From Erpobdella octoculata (lineage: Eukaryota > Annelida > Clitellata > Hirudinida > Erpobdellidae): DNA of 64,000 nucleotides. Every line of letters starts with the position of its first letter. Within the stretch, counting starts at the first letter, position 1. The notes under the pieces are model-generated. The model did not search any database, was not told the origin of the DNA, and saw nothing but the letters and a program-made list of their open reading frames with translations. Where the stretch lies: positions 25,165,573 to 25,229,572 of the forward strand of contig OZ022241.1 of the NCBI GenBank assembly GCA_963978895.1, given 5' to 3'. This document shows positions 43,700-58,557 of this stretch, in pieces. A program made the translations under genes and the position numbers.

Positions 43700-43985
43700 A
43701 TAAATTTTTCTTTGTAATATATAAGTTATTTGATGAAATTAGAAGCGGCCTCGGAGAAGCGGGTGTTGTAAACAACAGCATAGTTCAAATATTTAAAATG
43801 GCTGACGGCGGCCATTTTGTATTATGTGCTTATAAAAAATTTCAAGATGCATGAAATGTTTGTGTCTTGGATTTTTGTTGTTGCCCATACAGTCCTCTAT
43901 CCATATGCAAAGTTACATGCTGGTGTCCAGAAGTGAAATATTTTTACACTAACCAGCTGCACTAAGAACAACCTAGTTATTGATA
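43700..43985. other. Spacer between LINE and hAT remnants
   Basis: No gene. Contains ATGGCTGACGGCGGCCATTT, a palindrome-like phrase. Confidence 0.4.
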
Positions 43986-44012
43986 GTGCTGTTGTAATCG
44001 TTCGGTGAAAAA

Positions 44013-46395
44013 TGTTCAAGAACAATAGTGGCAGAAAACAAGGACATAGTGTATGAAAATATTTTGATTATGAACAATCAGTTGACAAGTCAAAGTGGAA
44101 GATCGAAAACTGCGGTAGCTTTTTAAAAGGAAAAAATGCCACAAACTTGATGAATCACTTAAAAAGCAAGCACAATGACATAGCTACTTCTCTGATCTCA
44201 AAAAAAGACAATGTCCATCCCGCTCAACTTATTCAACCAACACTGCAGGTAAATGTTGTTTTAAATATTTTTTTTCATAAACTGGCTGATTTGAATAGGA
44301 CACAAACCTATTTTTATTCTGCATTTTTCTGGTATCAAATTTGGCCAATTCTAATTAGTTTAAAATAGAAATTACATAATATATACATAATAATACTTAA
44401 TATTGCATATCGAAATCGGTTATAAAAATATTTTTGACTCCGATTAATCAGAATTTTGCACTTATCCGTGAAATCAAATTTCCGATTCAAAATCCGTTAT
44501 GCCGAAGATTCAAATAAATAATCTGACAAACTTTAAAAAATAATTTTCTTAGATAGAGGCATGTATGGAATAAATTCTTTATCAATACCTTTTAACAGTT
44601 ATTAGTTCGCAATTACGCTTGCCAAGTTTTATCCAAGGAGAGGACATAAAAAAGCAAAAATGGAATAAAGATGCATCCCAGACCAAACTACGAGATAAAC
44701 TTTAGACAAAAGTTTTTATAAGCACTGGTCTGCCAACTACATTTTTAAATAATCAGGATGTTCAGGAATACCATACAGTTACTGATCCGAAATATTCATT
44801 ACCAAGTGTGTGTTCAAATGTATTTTTTAAAATTGGATAAAAATTCTTGTGCAGGTTCATCTGGAATGTTAAAACTGCTAAATGGAGCACACCGTGGCGT
44901 GTGTTTAAGTATCCAGAAAGATCTGAATCTTGCCCGATATATTGTTATAAACATGGACTGCTGGTCTAAAAAAAGCCTGACAGCATCATATCTGGATGTG
45001 TCAGTTTCATTTTACAGCTCATCACAAAATCAACCAGTGCATGTTGTTTTGAATCTACATTAGATTGCTTATCCACATACAGGGAAATGTTAGATGAAAA
45101 ACGTTTTAGTACTCTAACAGCTTGGAACATCAGCAGGTCAAAAGTTGTGTTTGTTGTTACTGACAATGGATCAGACATGATAAAAGCTGTAAAAGTAGCT
45201 AACATAGAAAAGGAAAATTGTAATGAGCCAGATAGTGATGATTCAGATGAAAAAGCACTTGATTCAGTGACAGAAAACAGTGTTATGGAAAACTCATCCC
45301 TAGAAGAAATTGTTCAACTGCATAGACTACCGTGTGTTGCACACACTATACAACTGGTTGTCAAGGAGCTTGAAAATAATAACACTTATCGAACCTTGTT
45401 ATGTAAAGTAAAAGGATTGGTAAAATTATCAAAATCTCAGAATTGTATAACTAGGTAGAACTCAATACTCTTTGTTGTTGATAAGTTGGTAACAATTCGG
45501 GCTCCCTTAGTGCAAATCTTAAAAGAATTGAGGCACGATTCTCTAACTAACATAGAATGGGAATTTGTTGCAGATTTACATAAACTCTTACAGCCTTTTG
45601 CAGAGATGACAGATAATCTGCAAACTGACACACTTTCTCTGTCATCACTAATTTCAGCTGTAACTGTGTTAACTCTTCACCTCCAAGATACAACATTACC
45701 AAAATTGCAGGCTCAGATGTTGCTTCAGTCTCTGCAAAAAAAGTTTGCTAAATTGTTAGATGTTTCATCGCCAGAATTTGATGCCTTACCTGCAGCTGTT
45801 TGCTTACTGGATTTAAGTGTTTCAGCATGCCTTATGCGTGAAGATATGTTGAAGCTTCTTGATGCTGCAAAAACATATGTTTTATGTATGGTTTATGATT
45901 AAAATGTACATTAAAGTCAAAGTTCTAGATTACATTGGGATTTGTCTTATAGTTCATTTATTTAATAGGTGTTAAGTTCTGGTTTTATACCAGGAAGTGT
46001 TGCCTTTTCAACTTCTGATGAATTGTGCCAACCACCATTAAAAAGACTTAAGAGGCTTGCCCAAGAAATTGAAGCTTCCAGTTCTCCGAGCAAGCAATCT
46101 ACGCATGGAAATTCTGTTGAAGAAAAACTTAATGCTTATTTTGAGGCTTCAAAAAGATTAGTTGCTAATCAAACTGAATTAAGTTTCTGAACAGCCTCAG
46201 AGACAGCGTATCCTCTAATAGCGGCCTTCGCTAAAGATTTTATCTCTGCACCTGCTTCAGAAACACATGTGAAGCACGTCTTCTCGGTTTGCAGTGATAT
46301 GACTGCAGGAAAAAGAAACAGGTTCTCCAAGAATCTAGAAACTCGTGTTTTTTTGAAAATGAACTCGAAGTTTTACCATTTTGAAAATAAATGAA
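44013..46395 (+). pseudogene. hAT transposase remnant (BED finger, catalytic pieces, hATC end)
   Basis: Exon-like pieces in order: a BED-type finger (KYFDYEQS..., NATNLMNHLKSKH, 44013-44250) with a TGA where tryptophan is expected and a lost first cysteine; a middle part (45087-45458) with VFVVTDNGSDMIKAV, LPCVAHTIQLVV; a helical insertion domain (45486-45902); a linker (45969-46190); and the hATC end SETHVKHVFSVCSDM...RNRFSKNLETRVFLKMN (about 46258-46380). Several stops and frameshifts. Followed by GTAACTTTAACTGTAAC subterminal repeats to about 46560. Much older than the 4.9-7.1 kb copy. Confidence 0.82.
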
Positions 46396-46429
46396 GAAAA
46401 AGTTTTACCATTTTTTTGGCTTTGCATAG

Positions 46430-46575
46430 AATCTACAGTTAACTGTAACTTTAACTAACTAAGTGTAATTGTAATTGAAAAATGTTTGTGAAAAAATAAC
46501 TTTAACTGAAACTGAAAAATGCTGTAACTTTAACTGTAACTGTAACTGAAAGGTTGTAACTGAAATATCACAGAT
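46430..46575. repeat. Subterminal GTAACT-type repeats of the hAT remnant
   Basis: Repeated AACTGTAACTTTAACT phrases typical of hAT subterminal regions. The exact TIR and target duplication were not found. Confidence 0.6.
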
Positions 46576-47183
46576 AAGTGCATACGATGATATTTCTAGC
46601 TTTTCGAAGGTCTTTGAAACATCAGCATGTATCTTTCAAAAATCTTCAGCTGTTTTTATGCATTTATCATTATTTCATGCAACCAAAGTTTCAACATCAT
46701 TGGCAGCAGTCAGGCCAGTATCACTGGCTTGTCTTTATTTATATACTGATTAACTCAATGAGATTCGGGTACCCCCCTCTAGTAAAAAAAATCCTCGGAT
46801 TTGCAAAATTCCCACGGGCGCTATCTGTCGGAGTTGAGGTCCTGACCCCTGGACCACCCGCCCAGCCCTGCGCTTGTTTATGTGTGCGGAAGCTCACTTG
46901 GGGATGTCATTAGATGATTTTATAATTATGTAGCCTATATTTTAAAAAAAGACAGGCGGTTGCCCCGAACAAACTATAGTTTATAATAAAAACCTTGTTT
47001 TACGGGTTGATTTTTTAAATAAAATTTTTTTTTATATTTAAAACCTTGTTTCATGAGTTAATTTTTTCATCATTTTTACTCAACGTTAAAATGCTAAAGC
47101 ATCCAGGCCAATCTTTTTTACTGAATACATAATTTTTAAAAATCTTTGAGACTTCCTTCATTTTTTTATCCTCCATTAACTTT
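46576..47183. other. Intergenic, no gene recognised
   Basis: Includes a GC-rich patch (about 46800-46900) that could be a TE scrap. No supported feature. Confidence 0.4.
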
Positions 47184-47229
47184 TTACAACTCCCTTTGTT
47201 CTATGTAACAGATCAGAATTACCATTTTT

Positions 47230-47986
47230 AAATCCACAATTTTCTTCAGTCTGAATGGCCTGTTATGGTGGTTTGTGTGGGTTCTAATTTTTGTGGATCC
47301 AAATTTTGTTTGTGCAAAAGCAGCCGAAGTGAAGCAGTTAGAGTTATTAGATCTAGGAAGTCCGATTAGTGGGTTCACATTGGTGCTAGATATCTAAGAA
47401 AATTAATTAAACGATAATTTATTTGTTGAACACAAATTAATAGGACAAGAATGAAATTTTTAAAATAAGTATATTTTACTTTTGCTGATGGAGAATTGAC
47501 ATAGGGTAGAGGCGCGTTTGCATCCAGTTGTAACTTTTCAAAGCTCAAAGTAAAATCTTGGCTGTATGATTGGTTACCGGCACTGCTGAGTGATGGATGT
47601 TCTGATCGGTTTCCAAAGCAAATGTAAAGCTGGTTAAGCTGTTCAGCATTGTTTATATTTTCGCTGGAAAAACTTCCAAATGGTTCTGTATTGTCAAGAC
47701 CAGATGATGGTCCTACAACGTCCATAGGAATAGTACTTCGTTTGTTGTAATATAATATGGTTACTTGGTCCGTTTCGCCAATGCGGTACGATACTTCATC
47801 CGGGTCTATCCAGATAGTTAATCCTTTGGGTAGTTGATCTAAAATTTCTTCTAAACCAAGGCCACTAAGCTGGCTAGGTACACTGGATCTATCTTTCCAT
47901 CGACAATGCGAATACTGCGGTAGCCCGATCCTTTGAATGGTTCGTCGGGATACCAGTGCTCCTTGAATTTGTTTTTCAGACCTTTA
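47230..47986 (-). pseudogene. TOB1: TOB/BTG-family antiproliferative protein, partial and frameshifted
   Basis: TOB/BTG proteins recruit the CCR4-NOT deadenylase. Minus strand, exon A (about 47986-47480): LKNKFKEHWYPDEPFKGSGY, RSIRIVDGKIDPV, then a frameshift near 47845, then LGLEEILDQLPKGL, TIWIDPDEVSYRIGE. A GT donor at 47479-47478 and an AG acceptor at 47395-47394 (TTTTCTTAG) join in frame to exon B, containing FTSAAFAQTKFGSTKIRT, a TOB hallmark. The start of the BTG domain and the C-terminal half are not found. The intron argues for a genomic gene copy and not a retrocopy. The break is a deletion of a few codons plus a frame change, so it is a pseudogene, unless the read has an error there. 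The gene symbol means TOB1/2-like. Confidence 0.75.
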
Positions 47987-47999
47987 AATTTTTTTATAG

Positions 48000-48994
<995 letters not shown>

Positions 48995-49049
48995 TTTTTT
49001 GACAAACATTCTAATTTTTTCAAACTACATACATTCTTTGATTCAACTA

Positions 49050-49093
49050 GGGCTAACGGACCGTTTCGACTAAAATTGTCATCCTCAGAGCCC
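49050..49093 (-). ncRNA. Hammerhead ribozyme (P5 pLTR)
   Basis: Minus strand: GGGCT, CTGAGGA, T, stem II GAC/GTC around AATTTTA, GAAA, stem III ACGG-T-CCGT, cleavage base T, AGCCC. Stem I is five perfect pairs. Confidence 0.9.
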
Positions 49094-49268
49094 ATTTAAA
49101 ATTTAAACCAAACGTCGATGCAAGAAACGATACAATGAAATAAACAATAAAACCAGGTAGAACGTACCTACCCTAGATATTAGAATATCGTAAAAGGAAC
49201 TGAGATAAAATATGTAATAAGATAGTTCAAATAATTTAAAAAATAAAATAGTATGTACAAGAATATTG

Positions 49269-50783
49269 CTATGGTCGTAATTTGCTTATAGAAGAATACA
49301 ATGTAAAATTACAAATATGAACATGTTGTTTTTTTCTTCTTATTGTTATATTACCACTATAAAGTAGAATAGGCAATTCAACGGGTTTGTCATCTCCCGG
49401 CTTGAATTTACATTGGTCCCCTTCAGGAATTCCACTGAGGTCACTGCTGACGCCATGGGCGCCATCAGTCACACAACAAACAGAAGGGAGTGGATCAACA
49501 GGTTCATTGCTACACATCACAAATTCATCCTTGTCCGATAATGTTTGATCCGCGATCATGTCAGTACTTCGTGTGCAATCCGTCCCATGTTGACCCGAGA
49601 TGAGAGAGTTAGTAGTCAAAAGAGAACCAGGAATGCATCGTGTTGCAACATCAGACAATGCAAATTTATTAGGTTCTTCTGTTGAGGTTTTACTAGATGT
49701 ATCACTTACATCCTGGGCACAATGAGTCCCACAACAGGTGGAAACGGGAGACTTGTCCCGACACGACAAATCTTCATCGACACTGTTCATCAATGTTTCG
49801 TTAGAGGTCGTGTCATTATCCCGTGTGTTATCACTTGCAAGACAAGCCGAGATGAGATCTTCACTCCAAGAAGAAAAACCAGAAACGTCATCATTTAAAG
49901 TACTATTCAACTCCAAGGAACTATTAGCTACCAAACGTGAAGAAAGGATGGGACGAACAGATCCGTCAACAACACAAGCCGAAAGTTTCTTGCCATCAGT
50001 TACTAAAGTCAAACTGATGTTTACATTTATATCCTGCGAATCATCCATCGCGAAATCAGTGGAAACTGGAGGGTCGACAGATCTGTCGCCACGATAACGA
50101 AAACCACCGACGACCAATGTTGAGACGCCACGAGATGTAGTAGCTATAGCAGAGGGGTATGACTGATATGGGAGCAATAGGGTTCTGTCAAAATTATTAT
50201 ATTGCATATTTATAGATGGTTGTTCTTGAGATATCAGTAAAGCTTCTTTAATTTTTAATCTAACAGGAGCGGTATCTTGAACAATTATTTCGGTATTTTC
50301 ATTCAGTGGTTTTTTGTTGGGTTTGTGTCCATGAGCAGTAACAAAATGTGAACAAATACTTCCTCCTTGGGTATGCATCGTTAGACGCCTTGAGAGGCTA
50401 GTACGCGTATGCCCAATGTATGTTTCAGGAACTGTATGTAATTGTGGACACGTAAATTTGTAGACAACATTAGTTTTCTGTAATTGAATAATTTTTCTAG
50501 AGTTATTAGTAGAAACCAGTTGATGCGTTTTTTTTCGAGTAGTAGATGTGAAGCTGCAGGCGTTGTGAGATTGGATTAGAAACCCGTACGTGGCTATTAA
50601 TCAAATTCCTGATGGAGTCTTCGTCTCTTATATAATTATCATGAATCTGTGCACAATAAAACAAAGGTATCAGGGACTTCTACGGCTGTTTTTTAGAAGT
50701 ACAATTGTTGTGCTTGCTATCAACAAATTTACGGATAGTATCATCCACCATTGAGTTGGAATAATTATTATTAACCAACCGAG
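49269..50783 (-). pseudogene. PLE GIY-YIG and C-terminal part (P5)
   Basis: The open part (50378-49269) starts within the GIY-YIG domain (MHTQGGSICSHF), passes a long serine/threonine/aspartate-rich tail and contains NITIRRKKQ, the conserved PLE C-terminal motif. Upstream to 50783 the rest of the GIY-YIG domain (ETYIGHTRTSLSRRL) and the preceding RT thumb are present but frameshifted near a poly-T run at 50528-50537. RT core absent. Confidence 0.85.
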
Positions 50784-51626
<843 letters not shown>

Positions 51627-52745
51627 TATTATGCCGCGATCAATGGCCGAGAACACAGGCCGCTGCGACGGAGGGACGGGTGCGACCGTGGAACCGTCTG
51701 ACGAAGAATCCGCGTCTGACTCGGTGAGTGGCAGGTCCGGGGAGACGTCGCGGAGAAGCCGAAATCCGGACGCAGCGTCCGCTGAGCAATGATCGATATG
51801 TGGAGAATTCAATCGTGAGGGTGAGATGGTACGGCCGGAGTGTGAGTCGATATTGCGGACACCGCCTCCGCAGCCGGAAGCGTTGACGGGTGTCGAAGGA
51901 ACGGCGTCTGTATAGGTTGAATTAAGTGGAGGATTGGTAGGTTTTGGATCGCCGCATCTGTGGTCGGAGGAGGAGAGTATCTCGCCGCCTTCCCGAGTAC
52001 CTGGGCAGTTAGAACGACGATCGAAGGTTGAGCGACGCGCCGCACCGCCAGAGGATCGGCTGATAAGCTGGTTATTAGGGTGAGGTAAACGTTCGTATGG
52101 AGTGGAACGACGAGCGTGGTTGTCTATGCGACCGAAAAGCTGCAGAGTGTGCGCGAAGGCGTCGTCCTGGACGTTAATTGTAGGGCGTTTATTTTGGATA
52201 AACAATGCTTCCAGAATCTTCAGTCGTGTGGGATCGTTGTTGAATGAGAGTATTTTTGTGTTTGGGTCCAAAAGTAATCTTGTTGGTTTGGCGTTGTGTA
52301 CGGTTTGTAGATGAGTGCGTATACTGCCACCCTGGATGTGCATTGTCAGCCGCCTCGCTAACGTGGTCCGAGTGTGGCCTATGTAAGTTTGCGTCGCGGG
52401 ACGACAGAGAGGACATTGGAACTCATAGACGACGTTGGTTCTTTTGAGATGGTTCTTGCTAATGTCATTTTTTGACGTCGAGCTGTTGACGGCAACGAGT
52501 TGATGAGCTTTCGGACATTTATAAAATATCCACAGTCTAAGCTGATAACGTTCGGGACTGACGATGGAAACATTGTTGCGTATTATGGACGTGATAATCT
52601 CCTCGTCTGTTTTATAGTTATTATGCATCTGTGCTTGGTAGAATAATGAAATTGTAGATTTATTACATGAGATACCGGGCTGTGGTTCGGTGTTCGAGGA
52701 CTGAACGACGGAAGGTTTTGGTGATGTAATGAGTTTTCTATTAAG
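51627..52745 (-). mobile_element. Penelope-like element P6, truncated at both ends
   Basis: Coding part of a PLE from just before the GIY-YIG domain to the C-terminal tail. The 3' side is cut by the minisatellite element at 51626 and the 5' side by (TA)n at 52760. More GC-rich than P1 and P5. Confidence 0.85.
51630..52628 (-). pseudogene. PLE GIY-YIG endonuclease part (P6)
   Basis: Open over more than 330 codons: MHNNYKTDEEIITSIIRN; a cysteine motif CPLC where the other PLEs have CPY; QTYIGHTRTTLARRLTMHIQ; and IQNKRPTINVQDDAF. A proline/serine/aspartate tail then runs into the adjoining minisatellite (LPGVARGF is repeat-encoded). RT domain missing. Confidence 0.82.
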
Positions 52746-52756
52746 AAATTTCCGGA

Positions 52757-53049
<293 letters not shown>

Positions 53050-53075
53050 TTATTACCCCCTTCTTAATTCTGTTC
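53050..53075 (-). promoter_or_regulatory. Polypurine tract of the SAP element
   Basis: Minus-strand AAGAAGGGGGTAATAA just before the 3' LTR, the usual primer for plus-strand DNA synthesis. Confidence 0.7.
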
Positions 53076-53096
53076 GTCCCGAACAGCATATCGCTT

Positions 53097-54620
53097 TTAA
53101 GAAATGCGACTCGGCCACGAACACCAAAATACCTTGATCTTTACTCGTGGCTTTGACCGCAATTCGCAAACAACATGGTCAAGTCTCTTGACCGTTTGAC
53201 ACAGTTTCTTCCAGTCCTTCTTTGGCTCATCAACAGAATCTTTCTTTGGCTCATCGTCGCCATTTTTGCACGGTTCATCACAGCCTTTTTTGCAAGCCTC
53301 GTCCTGAACATCTTTGCACGGTTTATCGGAATTGTCTGCTTTTTCTTCTTCCTTCACATCCTTTAGATCTTTCTCAAGAAATTCTTCAAAAGGTTTTTCG
53401 AAAACACGTCGTTCCATAAATCCAATAAATCCCTTCATCAAACTGTTATTTGATTTTACAATGACTCTTAGTCTATCTGATCTAGAATCTTCTGTGAATT
53501 CATCTGATTTAAAACCCTCGGTACCGTTCTCTGTTCTTGTCTCATTTTTTCCAGAGTTTTTGCTTGCTGCATTGCTATTGTTGTTTTGGAGAAGTTCATC
53601 GCCGTCATGTTTGTTTTCTTCCAAGCTACAATCGAACGTTTTCTTTTCACATTCCAACTCGGCTCTTTCGTCGGTGTCAACTTTCGTATCGTCCAGCGGA
53701 TCTTTCTTCAAATTATCGCCATCATCTCTCAAATCAGTGTCTTCTTTTCTTGTCAAGTTAACTTTGACGTATTTTTCCATTGGAGTTTTGTCCGTTTCTA
53801 AATCCTCGGTTGCTTCATCCGAGTCAGATTCTTCACTAAAATCTGACCCTGAATATTCGGTGCCGTCGTCTGTTATGGAGGCTTCCGTTTCAGAACCGTC
53901 GCTGTATGGGTGAAAGCCATAGTTGTTATTGCCATTATTATAATCATCATCGTCACTTTCATCCTCATCGTTTTGCATTTCGTTTTCAACATTCTTCTCA
54001 TCTTCTTTAGTTTGGTTTTTGACGTCCAAACCGACTGTATCACTGTCACCATCTTTGCATGGTTCATCTTGAGCATCTTTGCAAGGTTCCTTATCATGAC
54101 CGTCTTTGACAGGCTCATCATCATGACCCACCTGACTTGTGCAGTCTGTACGGCCGTCATCCGTCACATGCTCTGAGACACAGCTGGTGGACTCCAGTTC
54201 AAATTGGGTTTCGCCGCAGCAACCCACATCACCAGCAGCCCGCTGGTCCAGAACCGTGTCCACCACTGCCTCAGCCAACCCTGTGACCAAACTCTCAACA
54301 GTTGTACCGGCTGCTGCCACTTTGTTTCCGTGGCCAAGAATCATTCCTTCTCCTGTCTTCTTCTGTGCTGCCATGTTTTCTTTCGCTCGTTGTCTTTCTT
54401 CCTCCAGCAATTTGTTTTTTAATTTCCTTCGCTTGACCACAGATTCCTCGTCAATGTCGAATAGATATTCGTCGTCGTCAGGCCCATAGCCCTCATTCAC
54501 TAACGCGGCTAAGAGGCGTTCCATAAGTTCGTCCTTTTTACCTGTATCGCTCAGGCCACGTTTCTCCAGCTCGTCTTTCATTTCACTCGCCCAAAGCTCA
54601 TCCAATGATTTCAAAACCAT
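53097..54620 (-). CDS. SAP-domain acidic protein, 507 aa, in gag position of an LTR element
   Basis: N-terminal SAP motif (~3-40: LWASEMKDELEKRGLSDTGK, then KDELMERL), a DNA-binding helix pair found in chromatin proteins and some transposon-encoded proteins. Then a basic helix (~60-85), a glycine/alanine segment, and a very acidic middle with repeated EPCKD/DEPCKDG units (~170-200 and again ~440-475) and long D/E runs. No CCHC knuckle, protease or RT motif. The frame is fully open between near-identical LTRs, so it is probably translated. It could be an unusual Gag or a captured host gene; the acidic Cys-containing repeats do not resemble standard Gag. The start ATG is the first after the primer site. 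Confidence 0.82.
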   Translation of the reverse strand: MVLKSLDELWASEMKDELEKRGLSDTGKKDELMERLLAALVNEGYGPDDDEYLFDIDEESVVKRRKLKNKLLEEERQRAKENMAAQKKTGEGMILGHGNKVAAAGTTVESLVTGLAEAVVDTVLDQRAAGDVGCCGETQFELESTSCVSEHVTDDGRTDCTSQVGHDDEPVKDGHDKEPCKDAQDEPCKDGDSDTVGLDVKNQTKEDEKNVENEMQNDEDESDDDDYNNGNNNYGFHPYSDGSETEASITDDGTEYSGSDFSEESDSDEATEDLETDKTPMEKYVKVNLTRKEDTDLRDDGDNLKKDPLDDTKVDTDERAELECEKKTFDCSLEENKHDGDELLQNNNSNAASKNSGKNETRTENGTEGFKSDEFTEDSRSDRLRVIVKSNNSLMKGFIGFMERRVFEKPFEEFLEKDLKDVKEEEKADNSDKPCKDVQDEACKKGCDEPCKNGDDEPKKDSVDEPKKDWKKLCQTVKRLDHVVCELRSKPRVKIKVFWCSWPSRIS

Positions 54621-54626
54621 TCTTGT

Positions 54627-54644
54627 ATCCCACTTCTGACACCA
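54627..54644 (-). promoter_or_regulatory. tRNA-Leu primer-binding site
   Basis: TGGTGTCAGAAGTGGGAT on the minus strand, 1 nt from the LTR end. It matches the complement of the tRNA-Leu 3' terminus including CCA. Confidence 0.85.
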
Positions 54645-54645
54645 A

Positions 54646-54833
54646 TGTTACGATATCACCAAATCGTATACCGGGCTCAATAGAATGGTTTTGATGTTTT
54701 ATTGGAAAATAATAAATGAAGCTTTGTTACGGCTAGTTATACCTTCTGGTTTAATAATAATGTCCATAATAGTTATTCGAAGTCCTTTAACGTCTATCAA
54801 TGGGAAAACCTATTGTAAAAACAGCGATTTTAC

Positions 54834-54834
<1 letters not shown>
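54646..54834 (-). repeat. 5' LTR of the SAP element
   Basis: 189 bp; one base difference from the partner seen (TCGTATAC against TTGTATAC, plus-strand reading). Bordered outside by TTAATATATA. Confidence 0.92.
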
Positions 54835-54837
<3 letters not shown>

Positions 54838-54870
<33 letters not shown>

Positions 54871-55567
54871 TAGCAAATCTATTTTACGTTTTATAGGCTA
54901 ACAGAAGTTATGAAAGAATGGAAAAGAGAAAATGAACGTGAACGGGAACGGGAACGGGAGAGCAACCGTGACCGGGAACGGGAGAGCAAGCAAGACCGGG
55001 AACGGGAGAGCAAGCGTGAGCGGGAACGGGAAAGCGACCGGGAACGGGAAAGCGACCGGGAACGGGAAAGCGACCGGGAACGGGAAAGCGACCGGGAACG
55101 GGAAAGCGACCGGGAACGGGAAAGCGACCGGGAACGGGAAAGCGACCGGGAACGGGAAAGCGACCGGGAACGGGAAAGCGACCGGGAACGGGAAAGCGAC
55201 CGGGAACGGGAAAGCGACCGGGAACGGGAAAGCGACCGGGAACGGGAAAGCGACCGGGAACGGGAAAGCGACCGGGAACGGGAAAGCGACCGGGAACGGG
55301 AAAGCGACCGGGAACGGGAAAGCGACCGGGAACGCGGAAAGCGCCTGTAATCGGGAGAGCAAGCTTGGAAGGAAACGCGAGCAAGAGAGAAAATCGATAA
55401 CAAAACTTCTGAGCGGGAAAGCGACCGGGAGCTGAAAAACGAACGAGAGCGGAAAAGCGACCGGGAACGCGACGAAAACGGGAAAGTGGAGAAGGAAACG
55501 GGAGCGAGAGAGACAAACATTAGAAAAACCTCTAAAAACCCCGGGCAACGCCGGGTAACCCCGCTAG
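54838..55567 (+). mobile_element. Minisatellite element with long 18-bp array and Helitron-like end
   Basis: Starts at TA repeats and TTTTACGTTTTATAGGCTAAC, contains about 17 tandem 18-bp units, then AAACATTAGAAAAACCTC and the CCGGGCAACGCCGGGT hairpin, ending CCGCTAG|T. The arginine/glutamate- and glycine/asparagine-rich frames across it are translations of the satellite. Confidence 0.75.
55022..55335 (+). repeat. 18-bp tandem array, ~17 copies
   Basis: Unit GGGAACGGGAAAGCGACC, almost perfect over about 313 bp. The same unit makes short arrays at 51311-51390, 56816-56890 and 63377-63415, and inverted at 20380-20500, 50800-50960 and 56340-56450. Confidence 0.97.
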
Positions 55568-57126
<1,559 letters not shown>

Positions 57127-57198
57127 ATGTATATGTATATATATATAAACATATGTATTATATTTCGATAGATTTTTATATATCGATATATATATATT

Positions 57199-57248
<50 letters not shown>

Positions 57249-57455
57249 CACATACATACATACACACATACATACGCACATACATATATATATAGTTCCC
57301 GTTCGCTCACCCGCTCCGCTCCGCTCATTTTGTGACGGATTTCAAAAGTTTTTTCTCTATATTTGATTCCCCTTGACTCTCAAGGTTGTGTGAAAATTTC
57401 ATTACGATCGGATGAATGGTGCAGCAATGCATAAAGGACATGAACATATACAAAC

Positions 57456-57510
<55 letters not shown>
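57127..57510. repeat. TA-rich spacer, A-unit and (TA)n
   Basis: Irregular TA/CA repeats to 57290, an A-unit (57295-57445) and a (TA)n tract (57458-57507). Confidence 0.8.
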
Positions 57511-58140
57511 GTCTGTCTATCTGTTGCATTTTCCTATAAAAAGAACATAATTGCACCTCAAAAAAAATATTCTAAATAGCCTAGGACCTATCCTCAGACA
57601 TACCAAATGTATACAAAATATTTCATCAAAATATGTTCAGCCGTTTCGGAGGAGTTCAATTTCAAACACTATGACACGAGATTTATATATATATATTTTC
57701 TACATTTTAATTTTTTTAAAGTTTACGAATTTATAATATTTTAAATTGTATCATAATTTATTTATAAAATAGAAATATTATTATTAACTTAATAATTAGT
57801 TTTAAAACTGATATTATTGGCTGGTTATTGTTATCAAAAAGCTGGCCCGCCATCTATCGGTTGTAATGAAAACCTTTCCCAGCGAAGTATGTCGGTATAT
57901 TAATTTAAAGTGTTATAGGTTTTAATACTATATTTTTAAATGAATACTACTAACCCAGCATATTTCGCAGAAACCAAGTTGTTAAAACTTTTTTCAAGCT
58001 CCCTGAAAAAACATCGAATTCAAGGACTTGTTATAATAATTCATGTTATATAACATTCATACGTTATATATAATTCATGTTATAAAACAACCGAATTACA
58101 TAACAAAATCAAAGTTATAATCCAATATATTATTTTTATT
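57511..58140. other. TE tail and AT-rich spacer, no gene
   Basis: About 57600-57680 reads TTTCATCAAAATATGTTCAG, CCGTTTCGGAGGAG and ATGACACGAGATT before TA repeats, a tail style common at invertebrate TE ends. Nothing codes. Confidence 0.45.
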
Positions 58141-58141
58141 A

Positions 58142-58290
58142 TTTAGTCCGTAGCCGGCGCTTGGGGAGGAGGATGTCCTCGAAGCCAATACGCTGCTGTC
58201 GGTGCCACGGGACCACGAACGTCTTCCCCGATAATCTTCCATTTTCCTCGATCGGCTGCAACCCTTCTCGCCCCATCAGCACCGATAAAC
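58142..58290 (-). mobile_element. RTE-like LINE 3' fragment (dead on arrival)
   Basis: 150 bp matching the 3' end of the RTE-like LINE at 59.07 kb (GTCCGTAGCCGGCGC at the end), with an ATT-type tail. The 5' end stops at the E1-derived sequence. Confidence 0.85.
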
Positions 58291-58557
58291 AAATAGCGTC
58301 TAAAATAATAATTAAGCTGTATCATAGCTAACCTTTGTCATCCTCCGATTCAGTCATAATAATCATAACTAGAAAAGTGTTTAATACATTGAGTGGCAAT
58401 AGTTAAATTTGAATTCGAAAGATCGGCAAAACATTTTAATGGATCCATTTTGTTTACATCTGCCAGGCTCATCAGCTGTTGTTAAATACATCCAACATCC
58501 AATCAATCCTTGCATCCATTTGATAAATCTCGGATGCAGCGCTGGATGTATTTAACA
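58291..58557. mobile_element. E1/E2-type right end
   Basis: Matches 34295-34541: GATCGGCAAAA, GGATCCATTTTGTTTACA and the terminus TATTTAACAACGCACCC, followed by AAT and then CCTTATTCAGCGACG as at 39084. Confidence 0.85.

Noticed and set aside
53314..53913. 199-codon serine/phenylalanine-rich plus-strand frame
   Set aside because: Antisense of the acidic SAP protein; low complexity, no start context or domain.
54910..55548. Long open frames rich in RERESDRE, GNGKAT, SRSRSL or FPVAFP on both strands (also at 20.3, 51.3, 56.3 and 56.8 kb)
   Set aside because: They are six-frame translations of an 18-bp tandem repeat whose length is a multiple of three, so all frames stay open. There is no independent coding evidence.
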